NCBI GenBank assembly: GCA_002392655.1
Contig: DGHK01000053.1
Location: forward strand, 1 to 34,702
Source: Lachnospiraceae bacterium UBA3850
GTDB lineage: Bacteria; Bacillota; Clostridia; Lachnospirales; Lachnospiraceae
DNA: 34,702 bases
Direction: 5' to 3'
In this document: in pieces, positions 7,373 through 16,553 of the stretch
How positions within the stretch are numbered: position 1 is the first letter of the stretch
Layout: every line of letters begins with the position of its first letter
The notes under the pieces: generated by a model
What the model saw: only the letters and a program-made list of their open reading frames with translations
Databases searched by the model: none
What the model was told of the DNA's origin: nothing
Program-made: the position numbers and the translations under genes

Positions 7373-10038
7373 TACTTAAGTGCCTCTATTCTTTCACATA
7401 CCTGAGCATATGTCTCTTTATACTTTGCGAGCTTTTCTTTCTCAGCATTTACCTTCGCCTCAGGTGCCTTATTTACAAAATTCGGATTCGAGAGCATTCC
7501 CTCTCCTCTCTTTATCTCACCTTCAAGACGTGTCTTTTCCTTACCGAGTCTCTCAAGTTCCTTAGCAACATCAACAAGCTCAGCAAATGGTATATAAATT
7601 ACCGCATTATGGATAACTGCTGAAACAGCGTCATCATCTATACCAGACTTATCAGACTGTACGTGCACATCACTTGCGTAGCAGAGTGTTCCGAAGAATG
7701 AGATACTGTTCTCAAATACCTGTCGAACATCCTCTTTATCTGAAACAACATAAACGCTTGCCTTCTTTGATGGTGGTACATTCATGTCTGTTCTTACTGT
7801 TCTTATTGCACGAACCGCATCCTTTATGATATCAACACTTTCAGCATCAGCTGTAAAGTTTCTTGAATCCTCTGCTACAGGCCATGCAGAAATCATAATT
7901 GATTCATCACCTGTAAGTGTGCAGTATATCTCTTCTGTTACAAATGGCATATATGGATGAAGCAGCTTAAGTCCTATGGTAAGAACCTCTTTGAGAGTCC
8001 AAAGAGCTGCAGCCTTTGTCTTGTCATCATCTGCCCAGAGTCTCGGCTTAACCATCTCGATATACCAGTCACAGAACTCATCCCAGAGGAAATTATGGAT
8101 CTTATCAGCAGCAACTCCAAGTTCGTACTTCTCCATATTGTCTGTTACATCGCGAACAAGGCTGTTTGCCTTTGCAACTATCCACTTATCAGCCATTGTA
8201 AGGTCGTTCAAAGTAACCTTCGCTATATCCTCATCTGTAATTCCGGCTTCCTTTGCACTTTCCATATTCATCATTATGAAACGAGATGCGTTCCATATCT
8301 TATTTGCAAAGTTACGACTTGCCTCAACTCTCTCCCAATAGAATCTCATATCATTTCCGGGAGCATTTCCGGTGATAAGAGTAAATCTGAGTGCGTCAGC
8401 ACCATACTTGTCTATAACCTCAAGCGGATCGATTCCATTTCCAAGAGACTTACTCATCTTACGTCCCTGATCATCTCTTATCAGTCCGTGGAAGAGAACT
8501 GTATGGAAAGGTATCTCGCCCGTCTGCTCAAGTGAGGAAAATACCATTCTGATAACCCAGAAGAATATGATATCATATCCCGTTACAAGCACGTCTGTTG
8601 GGAAGAAATATTTGAAATCCTCTGAATCCGTATCAGGCCAGCCTAATGTTGAGAATGGCCACAATGCTGATGAGAACCATGTATCAAGTGTGTCAGGGTC
8701 CTGTTTGAGATTCTCACTCTGACACTTCGGACACTTACATGGAGCTTCCATCTCTACTATAGTCTCACCACAATCCTGGCAATACCACGCCGGAATTCTA
8801 TGTCCCCACCAGAGCTGTCTTGAGATACACCAGTCACGGATGTTATCCAACCAGTTATAGTAGGTCTTATTCATTCTTTCAGGAACAAGACGGATCTTGC
8901 CATCCTCTACAGCCTTCTTAGCGGGGATAGCCATATCACTCATCTTTACAAACCACTGTGGCTTAACAAGCGGCTCAACTGTAGTACCACATCTGTCATG
9001 AGTACCTACCATATGAGTATGTGGAACAGTCTTAACAAGAAGTCCCTTAGCCTCAAGATCTTCAAGGACAGCCTTACGAGCCTCATATCTATCCATTCCG
9101 TCATAACGTGTTCCCGGACAATTGATAGTTGCATCGTCATTCATTATATTGATCTCAGCTAAATCATGACGCTTACCAACCTCAAAATCGTTAGGGTCAT
9201 GAGCAGGTGTTATCTTAACGCAGCCTGTTCCGAACTCCTTATCTACATATGAATCGGCAACAACCGGAATCTCTCTGTCAACTAGTGGAAGAAGCAGAGT
9301 CTTTCCTACGATATCAGCATATCTCTCATCCTCAGGATTAACTGCAACTGCAGTATCTCCGAGAAGAGTCTCAGGACGAGTTGTAGCTATCTCAACATAT
9401 CTTCCCTCTTCTCCTACTACAGGATAATTGATGTGCCAGAAATGTCCTTCCTGCTCCTTATGCTCAACCTCAGCATCTGATATAGATGTCTGACAAACAG
9501 GACACCAGTTAACGATACGTGAGCCCTTATATATCCAGCCCTTATCATAGAGCTTCTTAAATACAGTATTAACAGCCTTGTTATTTCCTTCATCCATCGT
9601 GAATCTCTCACGATCCCAGTCTGCAGATGAACCCATTCTCTTCAGCTGATTAACTATACGTCCGCCGTACTCCTCGCGCCACTCCCATGCACGCTTAAGA
9701 AATCCCTCACGGCCCAGGTCTTCCTTATCAATTCCCTGTTCCTTAAGAGTATTAATGATTTTTACCTCTGTAGAGATAGCCGCGTGATCAGTTCCCGGCT
9801 GCCACAGAGCATTATAGCCCTGCATTCTCTTCATACGAATAAGGATATCCTGCATAGTATTATCCAGGGCATGCCCCATATGAAGCTGTCCTGTGATATT
9901 CGGAGGAGGCATCACAATAGTAAATGGCTTCTTGCTTCGATCAACCTCAGCATGGAAATAGCCATTATCAACCCACTTCCTGTATAATCTGCCCTCGATC
10001 TGCTCAGGGCTGTAAGTCTTATCTAGTTCCTTACTCAT
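7372..10038 (-). CDS. valS: Valyl-tRNA synthetase
   Basis: The class I synthetase that charges tRNA-Val, 888 residues and close to full bacterial length. The HIGH-type motif is HMGH at residues 53-56 within PPPNITGQLHMGHALDN, and the KMSKS motif lies in GRKMSKSLGNGIDP. A Cys-rich zinc-binding insert (CQDCGE, CKCPKC) and the editing (CP1) region with TTRPETLLGDTAV are present. The C-terminus ends in the coiled-coil arm (KELERLGKEKTRLEGEI onwards) that contacts tRNA. GGAGGA precedes the ATG. It heads the operon valS-gdpP-rplI-dnaB. I looked for a T-box leader upstream and did not find a convincing one. Confidence 0.97.
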   Translation of the reverse strand: MSKELDKTYSPEQIEGRLYRKWVDNGYFHAEVDRSKKPFTIVMPPPNITGQLHMGHALDNTMQDILIRMKRMQGYNALWQPGTDHAAISTEVKIINTLKEQGIDKEDLGREGFLKRAWEWREEYGGRIVNQLKRMGSSADWDRERFTMDEGNNKAVNTVFKKLYDKGWIYKGSRIVNWCPVCQTSISDAEVEHKEQEGHFWHINYPVVGEEGRYVEIATTRPETLLGDTAVAVNPEDERYADIVGKTLLLPLVDREIPVVADSYVDKEFGTGCVKITPAHDPNDFEVGKRHDLAEINIMNDDATINCPGTRYDGMDRYEARKAVLEDLEAKGLLVKTVPHTHMVGTHDRCGTTVEPLVKPQWFVKMSDMAIPAKKAVEDGKIRLVPERMNKTYYNWLDNIRDWCISRQLWWGHRIPAWYCQDCGETIVEMEAPCKCPKCQSENLKQDPDTLDTWFSSALWPFSTLGWPDTDSEDFKYFFPTDVLVTGYDIIFFWVIRMVFSSLEQTGEIPFHTVLFHGLIRDDQGRKMSKSLGNGIDPLEVIDKYGADALRFTLITGNAPGNDMRFYWERVEASRNFANKIWNASRFIMMNMESAKEAGITDEDIAKVTLNDLTMADKWIVAKANSLVRDVTDNMEKYELGVAADKIHNFLWDEFCDWYIEMVKPRLWADDDKTKAAALWTLKEVLTIGLKLLHPYMPFVTEEIYCTLTGDESIMISAWPVAEDSRNFTADAESVDIIKDAVRAIRTVRTDMNVPPSKKASVYVVSDKEDVRQVFENSISFFGTLCYASDVHVQSDKSGIDDDAVSAVIHNAVIYIPFAELVDVAKELERLGKEKTRLEGEIKRGEGMLSNPNFVNKAPEAKVNAEKEKLAKYKETYAQVCERIEALK

Positions 10039-10107
10039 GTTTTATCATTCCTCCATGGTTTTCATTCTATAATATTGTAATTCTATATAATTCATATAAT
10101 TGCTCGT

Positions 10108-10260
10108 CAGCCTTACGATGTTCCCCTCAGGACATGGCTCCCGCCCAGTGCGGTGTACCCCTAGCGGACGCTAAGCTCTCACTTCGCTTACGCTCATGAA
10201 TCGCTAAGCGCCGAGACCCGCAATGGTCCTTCGTGAAACATCTAAGTCTTCCTCGCCATT
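10108..10260. repeat. GC-rich palindromic intergenic element
   Basis: This lies in the 320-bp gap between valS and the TPR-like gene. It is richer in G and C than its surroundings and full of short inverted repeats, for example TAGCG-GA-CGCTA and a longer CGCTTA/TAAGCG pair, but no reading frame looks coding. It resembles in style the hairpin clusters near 27550-27720 and 34230-34470. Function unknown; it could be a mobile palindromic repeat or a transcription boundary. Confidence 0.45.
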
Positions 10261-10274
10261 CTCATTTTTCTACA

Positions 10275-10324
10275 ATCATTCTCAACAAAACGAAGGATGA
10301 TTCTATCCTCGTAGTGAGAATGAT
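10275..10324. repeat. 50-nt imperfect hairpin downstream of the DUF5716/5717 cluster
   Basis: The outer arms ATCATTCTCA and TGAGAATGAT pair perfectly over 10 bp. Inner arms ACGAAGGAT and ATCCTCGT pair with one bulge. It lies 36 bases past the stop of the TPR-like gene. No T-run follows on either strand, so it is not a standard terminator, but it could protect the 3' end of the transcript. Confidence 0.5.
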
Positions 10325-10359
10325 AAAACACTCGCTCGTCTATAAATCGCTCAGAACAT

Positions 10360-11193
10360 TTATATCGCCTGTTCGCGGAAATCATCCTTCAGCTCGCTTA
10401 AGATGATATCCATTCGCTTATCATAATCCGCCATATCTTTATTCATCTTGTTATAAGCCGCTCTCTGAAGCATCGCAAAGATAGTCATCTCACGAACATC
10501 ATCCTTGGACTCTCCGATTTCGGTAAGTATCTCATCGAGATATTCATCCGGAAGTCCCTGATGCCTTATCTCCGTACGAAGAGTAGCTGTATCAGAGGTA
10601 AGCGCCACGATGTAAAAGTAGCTCTTTAATGAGTCAGGATTCTCATTCAGCTCGTATGCCTTCAGGAAGTAATCCTTCGCCTCATCCAAGTCCAAATTGT
10701 TTGCAGCCGCAACTGCGCGGTTATGATATATATTTCCAATGAAAACAGGATCTGTCTTATCGTCTGTCTCCTGGATGATATCATCATAGAAGGTCGCCGC
10801 CTTGATATAGCGACGATATGCGAGATAACCATCCGCCTTAAGCTTAGCCTTCTGCAGGCGGTCAAGCTTGCGGTACTTCTGCCATGCCTCAGCATAAGTC
10901 TTTATCTCTTCGATTGAATAATAATCACCCGCACTCAGAATCTCAATCAGAAGGTCCTGTGCAAATGTAGTTTTATTCATCAGTCCTATCAGCTTATCTG
11001 CCAGCTCCTCCATACCGAGCTGAGTCCTGATCCATTCAAAAAGCTTGTCCGAAAGCGCAGACTTGCTGATCAGTACAGTGTTGTTATAGATGTAGAAGCA
11101 TAACTCCTCGTAAGTATATATCTCAACCTTCGTATTGAGAAATGTAAAAGGAGTTTCTGCCAGTTTTGAATTACAGAGAATCAACTGTGCCAT
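10360..11193 (-). CDS. TPR-like protein of the DUF5716/DUF5717 cluster
   Basis: A 277-residue soluble protein with no signal peptide or membrane segment, predicted to be mostly helical. Residues about 95-195 look like tetratricopeptide repeats (GYLAYRRYIKAATFYDDII, then HNRAVAAANNLDLDEAKDYF), including the Ala/Tyr/Leu pattern of a TPR helix pair. I do not recognise the N-terminal 90 residues. Its start overlaps the stop of the preceding gene by one base (TGATG), with AAGGAG upstream, so the two products are probably made together. TPR proteins often act as adaptors. With an Hsp70-like partner upstream, a co-chaperone-like role is possible, but this is inference. Confidence 0.7.
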   Translation of the reverse strand: MAQLILCNSKLAETPFTFLNTKVEIYTYEELCFYIYNNTVLISKSALSDKLFEWIRTQLGMEELADKLIGLMNKTTFAQDLLIEILSAGDYYSIEEIKTYAEAWQKYRKLDRLQKAKLKADGYLAYRRYIKAATFYDDIIQETDDKTDPVFIGNIYHNRAVAAANNLDLDEAKDYFLKAYELNENPDSLKSYFYIVALTSDTATLRTEIRHQGLPDEYLDEILTEIGESKDDVREMTIFAMLQRAAYNKMNKDMADYDKRMDIILSELKDDFREQAI

Positions 11194-12446
11194 CAGATAT
11201 CAAACTCCTTTCTATATATCTTATTTGTTGTAGGGAAGAGCTTTCCGAAGCCCAGATCTCTTATGATGACCGCTCCCTCATGAGGACTGTCAAACTCGAC
11301 CTCCAGGCTGAGCTTGGTAGTCTTATTCGGTCTCTTCGGCAATCCGCTTATGCTGACAGACTCCCTCTTCTCTTCGCCCGTTTTATGATTCTTATAAACG
11401 ATGGTTATAACATCAGTGTCATCAAGTATGACATTCAGCTCACCATGCGTATTATACCACTGCTTTCCACCTGTGATGATTGGAACAAATGTATCCTTCT
11501 CATCTCCAAGTGTTATACCTATATCAGAGAGTACATTTTCCTTAGTTTCAACGAAGTAATCATCGTAAAATGACATATACTCTCCGCCCACCGCTCTATA
11601 GCAGGCTCCCTTTGTGTAGATATTCTGTCCCACAAAAACTCGTCTGCCCTGACAGAGTACATTTGTAGACTTCTTCATCCACTTGTTTGAGAAGCCGACT
11701 CCCGTCAGGAATACTGCCGATATATATGCCTTCTTACTTTCGTACTCACCGATTTTTGCAAAGTCGATGTCCATCTGGTAGGTATCATTTCCATACTTGG
11801 AAAGTGACATCTGCTCTGTGTAATCCTCGTGCACGACAGTAATTGATTTCGGATCCTTGTTTTTCTGTATATCTATTCTGTAATAGTTAAGTCCATCGGC
11901 ACTATAGTCATAGAGTGCCACGCTGTTATTCCAAAGCTCTGTAGGCTGATTAAATATATAGAAAAGTCCGCTGTCCAGATGAGATGTTATCTCTATGCAC
12001 TCCTTTGGAATTCCCATATCCTTGTAGAGTCTGCTGAGCAGCTGGAAAATCTGCATATTGAAATCATCAACAGAGATAACAAGCTTCCTAATCTCTGCTG
12101 CCTCATAGCGATAGAGAAATGAATCTATGTGGAGCTTTACCATCATCATAAACAGCTCCTGATAGCTGTACTCTCTATCTTCGATCATTATCTTCTCATC
12201 ACTTCCCAGATTCTCGAAGATACCATCCACAACGGTACCATTCTCATTGAATCTCGCCTCGGAAGCTTCGCCACCCACATACCAGTGCTCCGTATCCGTG
12301 CTGTAAAAAAGGATGTTCGGCATCAGATATGTCTCCTTGTTGTTGAGCTGACTGACCGATTCGGGTTCACGCTTTATATCATTGTAGTAGGATAGCTGCG
12401 TAAAATCAGAACACAGATCCATTCCGATATAGAAAATGTCTGCCAT
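11193..12446 (-). CDS. DUF5716-family protein, degenerate Hsp70/actin-fold
   Basis: A 417-residue protein with no signal peptide. The family is annotated only as unknown function, but the motif order follows Hsp70. YIGMDLCSDFTQLSYY (6-21) matches phosphate-1, LVISVDDFNMQIFQLL with a following GI (122-146) matches the Hsp70 ITVP..F...QR helix, SVALYDYSADGLNYYRI (175-191) sits at phosphate-2, AVFLTGVGFSNKWM (244-257) at the adenosine motif, and VFVGQNIYTKGACYRA (270-285) resembles the late VA.GAA string. The C-terminal 120 residues look beta-rich, like a substrate-binding sandwich. Phosphate-2 lacks the DLGGGT glycines, so ATPase activity may be weak or lost. It is the middle gene of a three-gene minus-strand operon. 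The Hsp70 relation is my reading of motifs, not a search result. Confidence 0.75.
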   Translation of the reverse strand: MADIFYIGMDLCSDFTQLSYYNDIKREPESVSQLNNKETYLMPNILFYSTDTEHWYVGGEASEARFNENGTVVDGIFENLGSDEKIMIEDREYSYQELFMMMVKLHIDSFLYRYEAAEIRKLVISVDDFNMQIFQLLSRLYKDMGIPKECIEITSHLDSGLFYIFNQPTELWNNSVALYDYSADGLNYYRIDIQKNKDPKSITVVHEDYTEQMSLSKYGNDTYQMDIDFAKIGEYESKKAYISAVFLTGVGFSNKWMKKSTNVLCQGRRVFVGQNIYTKGACYRAVGGEYMSFYDDYFVETKENVLSDIGITLGDEKDTFVPIITGGKQWYNTHGELNVILDDTDVITIVYKNHKTGEEKRESVSISGLPKRPNKTTKLSLEVEFDSPHEGAVIIRDLGFGKLFPTTNKIYRKEFDI

Positions 12447-12479
12447 AACTCAGGCTTCCTTTCTTTGGTAATTCAGTAA

Positions 12480-15400
12480 TTATAAAATCTTGAGTGTCTC
12501 CTCAAACAGATGGACAGTATTGATATATACGTCCAAATCCTCAAGAAGCTCATTATCCTTACGCATCTCCTGCTTAACAAGCATGGAGTTTATGCTTTCG
12601 AAACGACTGAGACTGTTCTTGTTGTAGGTCTTCATCTTGAGGACCTCACTCTCGACAATCTTCGCATTTCCATTTGGATCATCCTCGATAGAATAAACGA
12701 GCCTCTCTCCATGGAATACAACGAACTCCATAACGTATACTCCACTTACGACCTCTTCAAGCCTCTTTCTCTCTGTCTTCTGCTTATTTCTCGTACCGGT
12801 ATCAAAGCTGTACTTAACGTAAACCTCACGCTGATTCTCTGATTTGTATACCAGATACGTCTTGAGGAATATATCCTGAGGAAGTCTGATAAAGCTTGAG
12901 AAGTTCTTGAAGAACGGAAGTATCTTACCTGCATCCACAAACTTCTCCACATTCTCAACTATCCATGCCCTCTGCTCATCAGTAAAACGTTCAAGCTTAC
13001 TGAAGTAAAGAAGAAGAGCCATAACGGATATCTCGTCATCTATATTTCCTTTTCTTACCTCCTGGAACAGTGCATCGAAGATGAAGTTTGGAACCTGTTC
13101 ATCATTTACCAGATAATTATGTGCAGAATATCTGGTAAAGGCCTTAACAACGAGGCCTCTGCTTCGTCCACTGTAATATGTCAGGAAGACATCATATATA
13201 TATTCTATATAGGTATTTGCAAACATCATCTGTGCCAGAGTGTTCTCTGCCAGATGACCTATATCTGCAACTTTGTCCTTTGCCAGCTTGAACAAATCTG
13301 CCAGCTCTTCAAGAGAGCCCTTGAAATTGGAAGCAAGATAGCCCAGGATATTGGCATTAACCGTTCCGGTCTTGTAGAGGTTAATACAGATAGACATCAG
13401 GTTCTCATTCAGGAAGCCTTCAGAATCTGTAACACCGTAATCTGCAAGTCGATAAAGTTCCTTAACATCCAGCTCGTTAAATCCATAGAGTTTAACCGCC
13501 TCAAATGCTTTGTCAAACATATTCATATCGATAAGATATGTGATGATAGTTCTCGCATTTGCATGAGTCAGGTACTCGATATCGAGCTTGCTCAGATACT
13601 TGATCAGAACGTCTGTATCCAGATTCTCATGGTAGTACTCTATGATATTCAAGCAGGCCTGCTGCTTGTAATCATAGGATATCTCATCACACTGGATGAT
13701 CTCTCTGGCAGCATTAACCTCTCTCGCATTCTTATAGGTAAACTGTCCTATACTCTCATAATTAAAGAGAAGAACTCTGTAATCTCTCGGGCTGTATTCC
13801 TTACAGATAGGCATGTACGCCTTCTCATCAACTATCCTCTCGAAATGATAAGGTATGGAACCTGCATATCTGTTTCCGTTCCTGTCCTCGAATATGATGG
13901 ACGCGTTATCGGAAAGAATCTCAACATATGCTTCGCCATTTACAAGAGGTATTCTCTGAACAGCCTGCAGCTCTTCATGATTAACGATAACTGCCGCAAC
14001 CTTCTTATTGTTACATACTATCTTTCTTCTGAAAATGATATTGATAAGCTTACCTGCATAAACAGAGCTTACATTTTCAGGCTCAAGGAACTCATCGTAA
14101 ATAACTGTCAGATCGTCGTTGACCTTACCCTTTACGATCATATTCTCCATAAAGTCTTCCATGGTCGGAGCATATTCATGATATATCTTCATATGCTCTG
14201 ACTTGTTGAAGATGACATTTGCATAGAGATATGCCAGCTCATCCTCGGTAAGTGTATTCTTATAGTTCAGATACATAAGAACCGATGTAGGTATCAGCTC
14301 GTATCTGGTTCTGTTCATACTTCTGATGTAGCACTCATTCAGCCCGATAAACTTGAGGCTCTTCATAACTGCCGCTTTATAGAATCTGTGATACTTATAA
14401 TCCAGCATATTTGCTGATATAAGCATGGAACAGATACTAGAGAGAACCTCGAGGTTCTCGCTCTCACGACGTGTCAGCTTCTCTGCGGCATCAGCTCTTA
14501 CTGCCGCATCAAATCTGGCATCTGTCTCCTTCTCCATCTCTTCAACAGGGATGTTATCGATCTTAGTAGCGCCCTTTTTGACAGCCGGACTCAGACCATT
14601 TATAAACTCGAGTTCTTCTCTGTTTTCTTCGAAATCATCCTCTACGTCCTCAACACTACCCAGCTCGGACTCGCCATATTTACCGAACTCGAAGTCCATT
14701 CCGTCCAGAGATTCATCATCATACTCATGTATAGATGAGATGCGGGACGTTGAATCCTCATCCTCAAGAGGAATATCGTAGATGATATTTTCATCGAGAC
14801 CTCGCTCTTCGGCAAGCTTACGTCTCTCCGCTCTGAGCTCCTGCTCATTCTTATCATATATCTCACGCAGAACACTGAATATCTGCTTATTAAACTCTTT
14901 GTTCTTACCTGCAAGCTTGACGAACTCTAGAAGCACCTCATCGGAAATGAACTTATTTCTGAGTCCCCACTTGATGGTGGTTATCTCAAATGAATCCAAT
15001 CTCTTCAGAAGCATAGGATTTGTATTAAAGAGATTGCAGAGCTCAAAGTAGATGATCGGACTGTTAATGCCATCATCGTACATCTGGGACAGCTCTCTAT
15101 AAAGAGCAGTCTTATCGTCGATATATGTCTTGTCGACAAAAAGCAGCAGCCAGAAGTAGAACATCTTCGGATCTTCCGTGCGATAGTTTCTTCTGATCAG
15201 GCGTGCAGTCTTTTTGGTAACCTCATCGTCCTTCTGAATCATCGCCTTCAGGTAGTTATAATAGCAGAGCTGCTGCGAACTCATGCTTTCCTTATCCACA
15301 TCGGCTTCTATACGGAGGAACTCCTGCTCAACCTTGCTGTACTCTCCATTCAGGATATTCATATGCATGATACCCAGTCTATAGAGGTCTTCCTCCGGCT

Positions 15401-16430
15401 CTATCTCATTCAGAAGTGTCAGCGCTTCGATATTTCTTCTGACATATTCCTCAAGAGACATTCTGTCCATACGAAAATCGAGATAAGCTCTTGTTATCTC
15501 TATCTTACTCTTCTTGTAGTCGCGAACCTTTCTTCTCAGCTCCTGATTTGGTCTGGAAAGAAGCGGCTTCGACAGGTGGATATCCACCTCTATCCTCTGA
15601 TAGATATTCTCTATGATGAGCTTACCGGAGTTCTCACCTTCCGGTACATGCTCGGGGGATATGAAAACCTTCAGCGAGCATACATTTCCATTGAAATCCT
15701 TCGCAGAAATGGTCTTCTTTGAAGGTATGATAAACTCTGAATCACTTCGTATCTCAGAAAATGTATAACCCCAGGTATTCTTTGATATATCAATTGTTAT
15801 ACTCTCTGTCTCTGTAGGCATCTCTATATCCAGCTTTGCCTTCGGTACAGACAGAGTAACCGTTCTCTTCTTGGACACCATAACCAAAAATTCTTCCATG
15901 GCCTGGTTTACCGAACGGCTTTCCAGCAGACTCTCATATGTCTTTTTTATAACTGTTTCTTTATCTATAAATGTACGACGAAAATCGTCCTGCACAAAAA
16001 GTCTGGCTGCATCATTCCAGTTTCTTTCTGCCAGGGATGCGAACTTGAACAAATCGTCGATCCTTTCGTCATAGTGTCTGACACAAGGCTGAACAATATT
16101 TATTTCATAAGGGAGTCTCCACTCACCACCGTCTGTGATAACATTTATATGACCACGGAAGTTCTGTCCGGGTTCAAGACAGGTAGCGTCATAAGTATAC
16201 TTGACTGTAAAGTCCTTGCTTATGAAGCTATGATCCTCAAAACGAAGCAGGTATCTGCTGTCATAAACTATACCCTTTATAGGATTGTCATTTGTACTCT
16301 TTACCGAGAATGATCCTTCATAAAGAGTACCGGCTTCAATATTCAGTTTGAAGCTGGTTTCAGAGATAATAACCTCGGGGCGGTCGATCTTGAACTGCCC
16401 CTTTGCATATTGCTCAACTATTGCCTTCAT
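12480..16430 (-). CDS. DUF5717-family giant protein with beta-domains and helical repeats
   Basis: A 1316-residue protein without signal peptide or clear membrane helices. Two Ig-like beta-sandwich regions open it (about 10-115, ending WRLPYEINIVQP, and about 190-290). Long alpha-helical repeats follow (about 300-530), then a very acidic low-complexity linker (about 550-620), more helical repeats, a beta-rich insert (about 820-900) and a further helical stretch closing with a beta segment. This looks like a scaffold or adaptor rather than an enzyme, and no catalytic motif is visible. The family occurs mainly in Lachnospiraceae next to DUF5716, as here: the DUF5716 gene begins 33 bases downstream. 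The ATG follows AAGGGG at about 11 bases. Function is unknown. Confidence 0.75.
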   Translation of the reverse strand: MKAIVEQYAKGQFKIDRPEVIISETSFKLNIEAGTLYEGSFSVKSTNDNPIKGIVYDSRYLLRFEDHSFISKDFTVKYTYDATCLEPGQNFRGHINVITDGGEWRLPYEINIVQPCVRHYDERIDDLFKFASLAERNWNDAARLFVQDDFRRTFIDKETVIKKTYESLLESRSVNQAMEEFLVMVSKKRTVTLSVPKAKLDIEMPTETESITIDISKNTWGYTFSEIRSDSEFIIPSKKTISAKDFNGNVCSLKVFISPEHVPEGENSGKLIIENIYQRIEVDIHLSKPLLSRPNQELRRKVRDYKKSKIEITRAYLDFRMDRMSLEEYVRRNIEALTLLNEIEPEEDLYRLGIMHMNILNGEYSKVEQEFLRIEADVDKESMSSQQLCYYNYLKAMIQKDDEVTKKTARLIRRNYRTEDPKMFYFWLLLFVDKTYIDDKTALYRELSQMYDDGINSPIIYFELCNLFNTNPMLLKRLDSFEITTIKWGLRNKFISDEVLLEFVKLAGKNKEFNKQIFSVLREIYDKNEQELRAERRKLAEERGLDENIIYDIPLEDEDSTSRISSIHEYDDESLDGMDFEFGKYGESELGSVEDVEDDFEENREELEFINGLSPAVKKGATKIDNIPVEEMEKETDARFDAAVRADAAEKLTRRESENLEVLSSICSMLISANMLDYKYHRFYKAAVMKSLKFIGLNECYIRSMNRTRYELIPTSVLMYLNYKNTLTEDELAYLYANVIFNKSEHMKIYHEYAPTMEDFMENMIVKGKVNDDLTVIYDEFLEPENVSSVYAGKLINIIFRRKIVCNNKKVAAVIVNHEELQAVQRIPLVNGEAYVEILSDNASIIFEDRNGNRYAGSIPYHFERIVDEKAYMPICKEYSPRDYRVLLFNYESIGQFTYKNAREVNAAREIIQCDEISYDYKQQACLNIIEYYHENLDTDVLIKYLSKLDIEYLTHANARTIITYLIDMNMFDKAFEAVKLYGFNELDVKELYRLADYGVTDSEGFLNENLMSICINLYKTGTVNANILGYLASNFKGSLEELADLFKLAKDKVADIGHLAENTLAQMMFANTYIEYIYDVFLTYYSGRSRGLVVKAFTRYSAHNYLVNDEQVPNFIFDALFQEVRKGNIDDEISVMALLLYFSKLERFTDEQRAWIVENVEKFVDAGKILPFFKNFSSFIRLPQDIFLKTYLVYKSENQREVYVKYSFDTGTRNKQKTERKRLEEVVSGVYVMEFVVFHGERLVYSIEDDPNGNAKIVESEVLKMKTYNKNSLSRFESINSMLVKQEMRKDNELLEDLDVYINTVHLFEETLKIL

Positions 16431-16553
16431 ATTTTACAAAACCCCTTGCAACTTTAAAGTAACATGATGTAAAATGTATCTATTGATATAAATAAACAAA
16501 GTAAATCACTTTATTATAACAAATAAACATTGTTTTTAAAAGGAAAAAGATTT

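Noticed and set aside
10039..10260. Possible T-box leader for valS
   Set aside because: T-boxes often precede valS in Firmicutes, and a GGGGTAC...CCGC stretch on the minus strand looked suggestive, but the conserved AGGGTGGTACCGCG box, a terminator/antiterminator pair before the start and a clear specifier loop are all missing.
13119..14201. 360-codon open frame on the plus strand
   Set aside because: It lies wholly antisense within the DUF5717 gene, has no ribosome site, and its product has no recognisable domain. The minus-strand reading shows coherent domain structure.
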